DNA of 49,540 nucleotides, from the NCBI RefSeq assembly GCF_000003605.2, contig NW_003147799.1:1-49540 (forward strand). Direction: 5' to 3'. The DNA comes from Saccoglossus kowalevskii. Its lineage: Eukaryota > Hemichordata > Enteropneusta > Harrimaniidae. Position numbers and translations under genes: made by a program. The notes below the pieces were generated by a model that was not told the DNA's origin, did not search any database, and saw nothing but the letters and a program-made list of their open reading frames with translations. Positions 47,470-49,540 of this stretch are shown piece after piece; position 1 is the stretch's first letter; every line of letters begins with the position of its first letter.

Positions 47470-47540
47470 AAATTGTTACCCGACCCGACGACCCGACCCG
47501 ATGCGACCCGACCTGCGTAATGTACCTGCCGTTTCTATCG
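47470..47540 (-). repeat. GGGTC-rich repeat, right member of inverted pair
   Basis: CCCGACCCGACGACCCGACC and flanks are the reverse complement of 42370-42432 with two extra units. Confidence 0.75.
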
Positions 47541-47706
47541 TGAGTTCTGATTGGATTGTGGCTGCAGACCTGCTACGAGACAGCGGGTCCTCGAGAGAGA
47601 GGTCCACCACAGCGCGATCAGTTAATCTTGCACGCATAGACATTATGTATTGTCTTCATGTAGAGTTTGAATGAAATCCGTCAATGGCTGTCCAAGATAT
47701 AGCTCC

Positions 47707-47790
47707 GGACGTACGTACGTACACTGACGTACGTACAGAACGAACCCAAATTAACAGTCCTCGTTTTCAGACTTCATCCGAATAGGGACT
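47707..47790. repeat. ACGT-rich run plus repeat end
   Basis: Self-complementary ACGTACGTACGT runs (47709-47738) precede TTTTCAGACTTCATCCGAATAGGGAC. The second part is shared with the end of the 48338-48793 repeat, where GGACGGACGGACG takes the place of the ACGT run. So both are 3' ends of one repeat family. Confidence 0.6.
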
Positions 47791-48337
47791 AAAACTAGAG
47801 GTTTACGTGTGATGTCATGAAATGAACAAATCTGACAAAGAAGCATTCCAGGTAGAATTGGTATGAATAGCAAAGCTGACAGTTTTGGAGAAGAAGTCGT
47901 TTGAAGGAAAAAAGTTGACGAACTAAGTATGACACATGTAGGACGAGCACAGGTGTGGTCAACCTCAATAGCCAAAATGTGAACACTGAAAGCACAGCCA
48001 ATACACAGTATACTGACATTGTACATTTTGCACAGTAGTTTGCCACATGTGCCATAATTTTCCCACAGTTCCAGTTACGTGTTCCAGTTCAACACAAGTC
48101 ATTGAAAATGACACAGTCCTCATTAAATTTTTCAAAGTTCTCTTTGTGCTCGTCATATTAAAGCAGAGGGGTTGTCGTGAATGCGTCTTTGAAACTTGAG
48201 TCCCAAGTGGCAAATAGAACAGATTGTATATTTACATTAAATTCGAACAGCTGTTGCGTGACAACACCTCCGGTTTAAGACATAGCAAAGAAAACATAGA
48301 TCACAAGTGAAAGTAATATGGCCAAAAATAAAAACGA

Positions 48338-48793
48338 CTGCTATTCAACCATCTTTGATCTGATTATGAAACAAACTGACATGGACATGTATCCTAACAT
48401 TTATAAAGTATGTGCCAAATTTGAAAACTGACAAAGCATGTCCAAGATACCACATATTAAAAAAACAAACAAGATGCCTGCCAGTCGACCATCTTTGATC
48501 CAATTGTGAAAGAAATTGTCTTGGACATGTATCCTAACATGTAAAATATATGTACCAAGTTTGAATGACAACTGACAAAGCATGTCCAAATTTTCAAAAA
48601 AACAAGATGGATGCCAGTCAGCCATTTTGAATCGAATCGCTAAACCACTGTATGTGCACATGTCCCATATAAAGCACTAGACATATGCAGAGAATAAGCG
48701 AAATTGGTCCGAAGGATTCTGAAATACGACTCCAGACGGACGGACGAATTATAAGTCCCTGTTTTCAGACTTCATTCGAACGGGGATTAAAAA
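48338..48793 (+). repeat. Three diverged tandem copies, period about 135 bp, with common 3' end
   Basis: Copies start at about 48345, 48480 and 48610. They share CCATCTTTGAT, GGACATGTATCCTAACAT and ACTGACAAAGCATGTCCAA. The third copy leads to AAATTGGTCCGAAGGATTCT, GGACGGACGGACG and the GACTTCATTCGAACGGGGA end. It is a dispersed non-coding repeat. The minus-strand open frame over it (48401-48661) is an artefact. Confidence 0.75.
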
Positions 48794-48799
48794 TGGCGA

Positions 48800-49540
48800 C
48801 TACTCGACCCTTAGTATTCGCATTCCATTTTATGTGACATTGGCTCCGTGTCGGGTCCCTTCATGATATTTTGTCTACAACAAGGCTTGGTTGGCCACCT
48901 TTATCTGATTATATTACATGTTGTCATTTAAATAACCCAGATCACATATGACCCAAGTTTTATTTAAATCTGTTAAGTGGTATATATAACTCAGAAATTT
49001 GTGCATATTTGGCAAATTCATATACACTATTTTAACGCCAAACTAATCAGGTCTGAGAATCATCATAACACAAAATTTCATCTGAATTTATTGGTAAGGG
49101 GGAATCTTGGTATGAATCCCATGAACAAAGATGTTTTTGTACAACAAATATAAAAAAAGATATTACCATCGTTAATTATATAATTTTTTATACTAATTGG
49201 AATGCATATAATAATATTCGTAAGAGTAAAAGTCATTCAGTACACAACATGCTCATGCAAAAACTGTGCTGACAGACAAAATGGCCTCCAATGGGCACAA
49301 TTTGCATACATGATTAGTTATTACTGCATAGGGCTTAATTATTTGGTGGGTTTTATTTTCCCAGCTAAATGTGCTAAATTAAAACCCAGTAAACTTTCAC
49401 AATCCAGTGAATTCAAAACCTAGTGAATATCCTTGCAACATCAAATATGCTGAAATTAAAACCCAGTGAATAATTCCTCTACAGTAACTTGAATCACCAT
49501 AGATTTCATTCAATGTAGTAGTAGCAAGTTTCATTGAAAA
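48800..49540. other. Non-coding end of window
   Basis: AT-rich. A short motif AATTAAAACCCAGT is repeated at about 49378 and 49455, and CAGTGAATTCAAAACC lies between them. No gene was recognised. Confidence 0.5.

Overview
The window looks like AT-rich nuclear DNA from an animal, most likely a marine invertebrate. Support for this: multi-exon genes with GT-AG introns, claudin-family and TRIM-family (RING/B-box/coiled-coil, with or without NHL) genes, a mariner relic, long stretches of non-coding sequence, many dispersed repeats, and a 50-N assembly gap. There is no prokaryotic gene organisation. The phylum cannot be fixed from the sequence alone.

Layout. 1-1468 is a minisatellite of 40/41-bp units that runs off the left edge. 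1.9-6.85 kb holds two claudin/PMP22-type membrane protein loci in the same orientation. The first shows only a last exon (1975-2168). The second is a complete three-exon gene (4945-6845, 177 aa) with matching intron phases and the W...GLWxxC...C claudin signature. 7-11.6 kb is non-coding apart from a possible retroelement tail. 11665-16491 is a mobile element of about 4.8 kb bounded by long, diverged inverted repeats. It contains a dead mariner transposase and a decayed reading frame of a second, non-mariner family.

16.9-33.6 kb is a TRIM cluster. A module of 5 kb or more (18140-23165), carrying an intact 395-aa RING/B-box/B-box/coiled-coil gene, was tandemly duplicated (23560-30486). The second gene copy is a pseudogene with a lost splice acceptor, partly deleted zinc-binding sites and frameshifts. 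It also gained a solo-LTR-like insertion and other inserts. A third partial module lies upstream (16875-17323). Next to it is a two-exon TRIM-NHL gene (31200-33599) that is intact except for one single-base frameshift inside the NHL region. The cluster looks like birth-and-death evolution of a ubiquitin-ligase/innate-sensor type family, in which a product without NHL sits beside an NHL-bearing one.

33.6-49.5 kb is mostly non-coding and repeat-rich. It contains a TTTTA microsatellite, an inverted pair of 145-bp repeats around 37831-41368, the gap with an inverted LTR copy beside it, a promoter-like sequence with paired CCAAT boxes and an ETS site, a frame-broken repeated coding module near 40.3 kb, a RecQ-like helicase N-terminal fragment on the minus strand (41551-41724), and a mosaic of direct and inverted repeats with CCATCTTG (YY1-like) cores between 42.9 and 48.8 kb. 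No tRNA, rRNA or CRISPR was seen.
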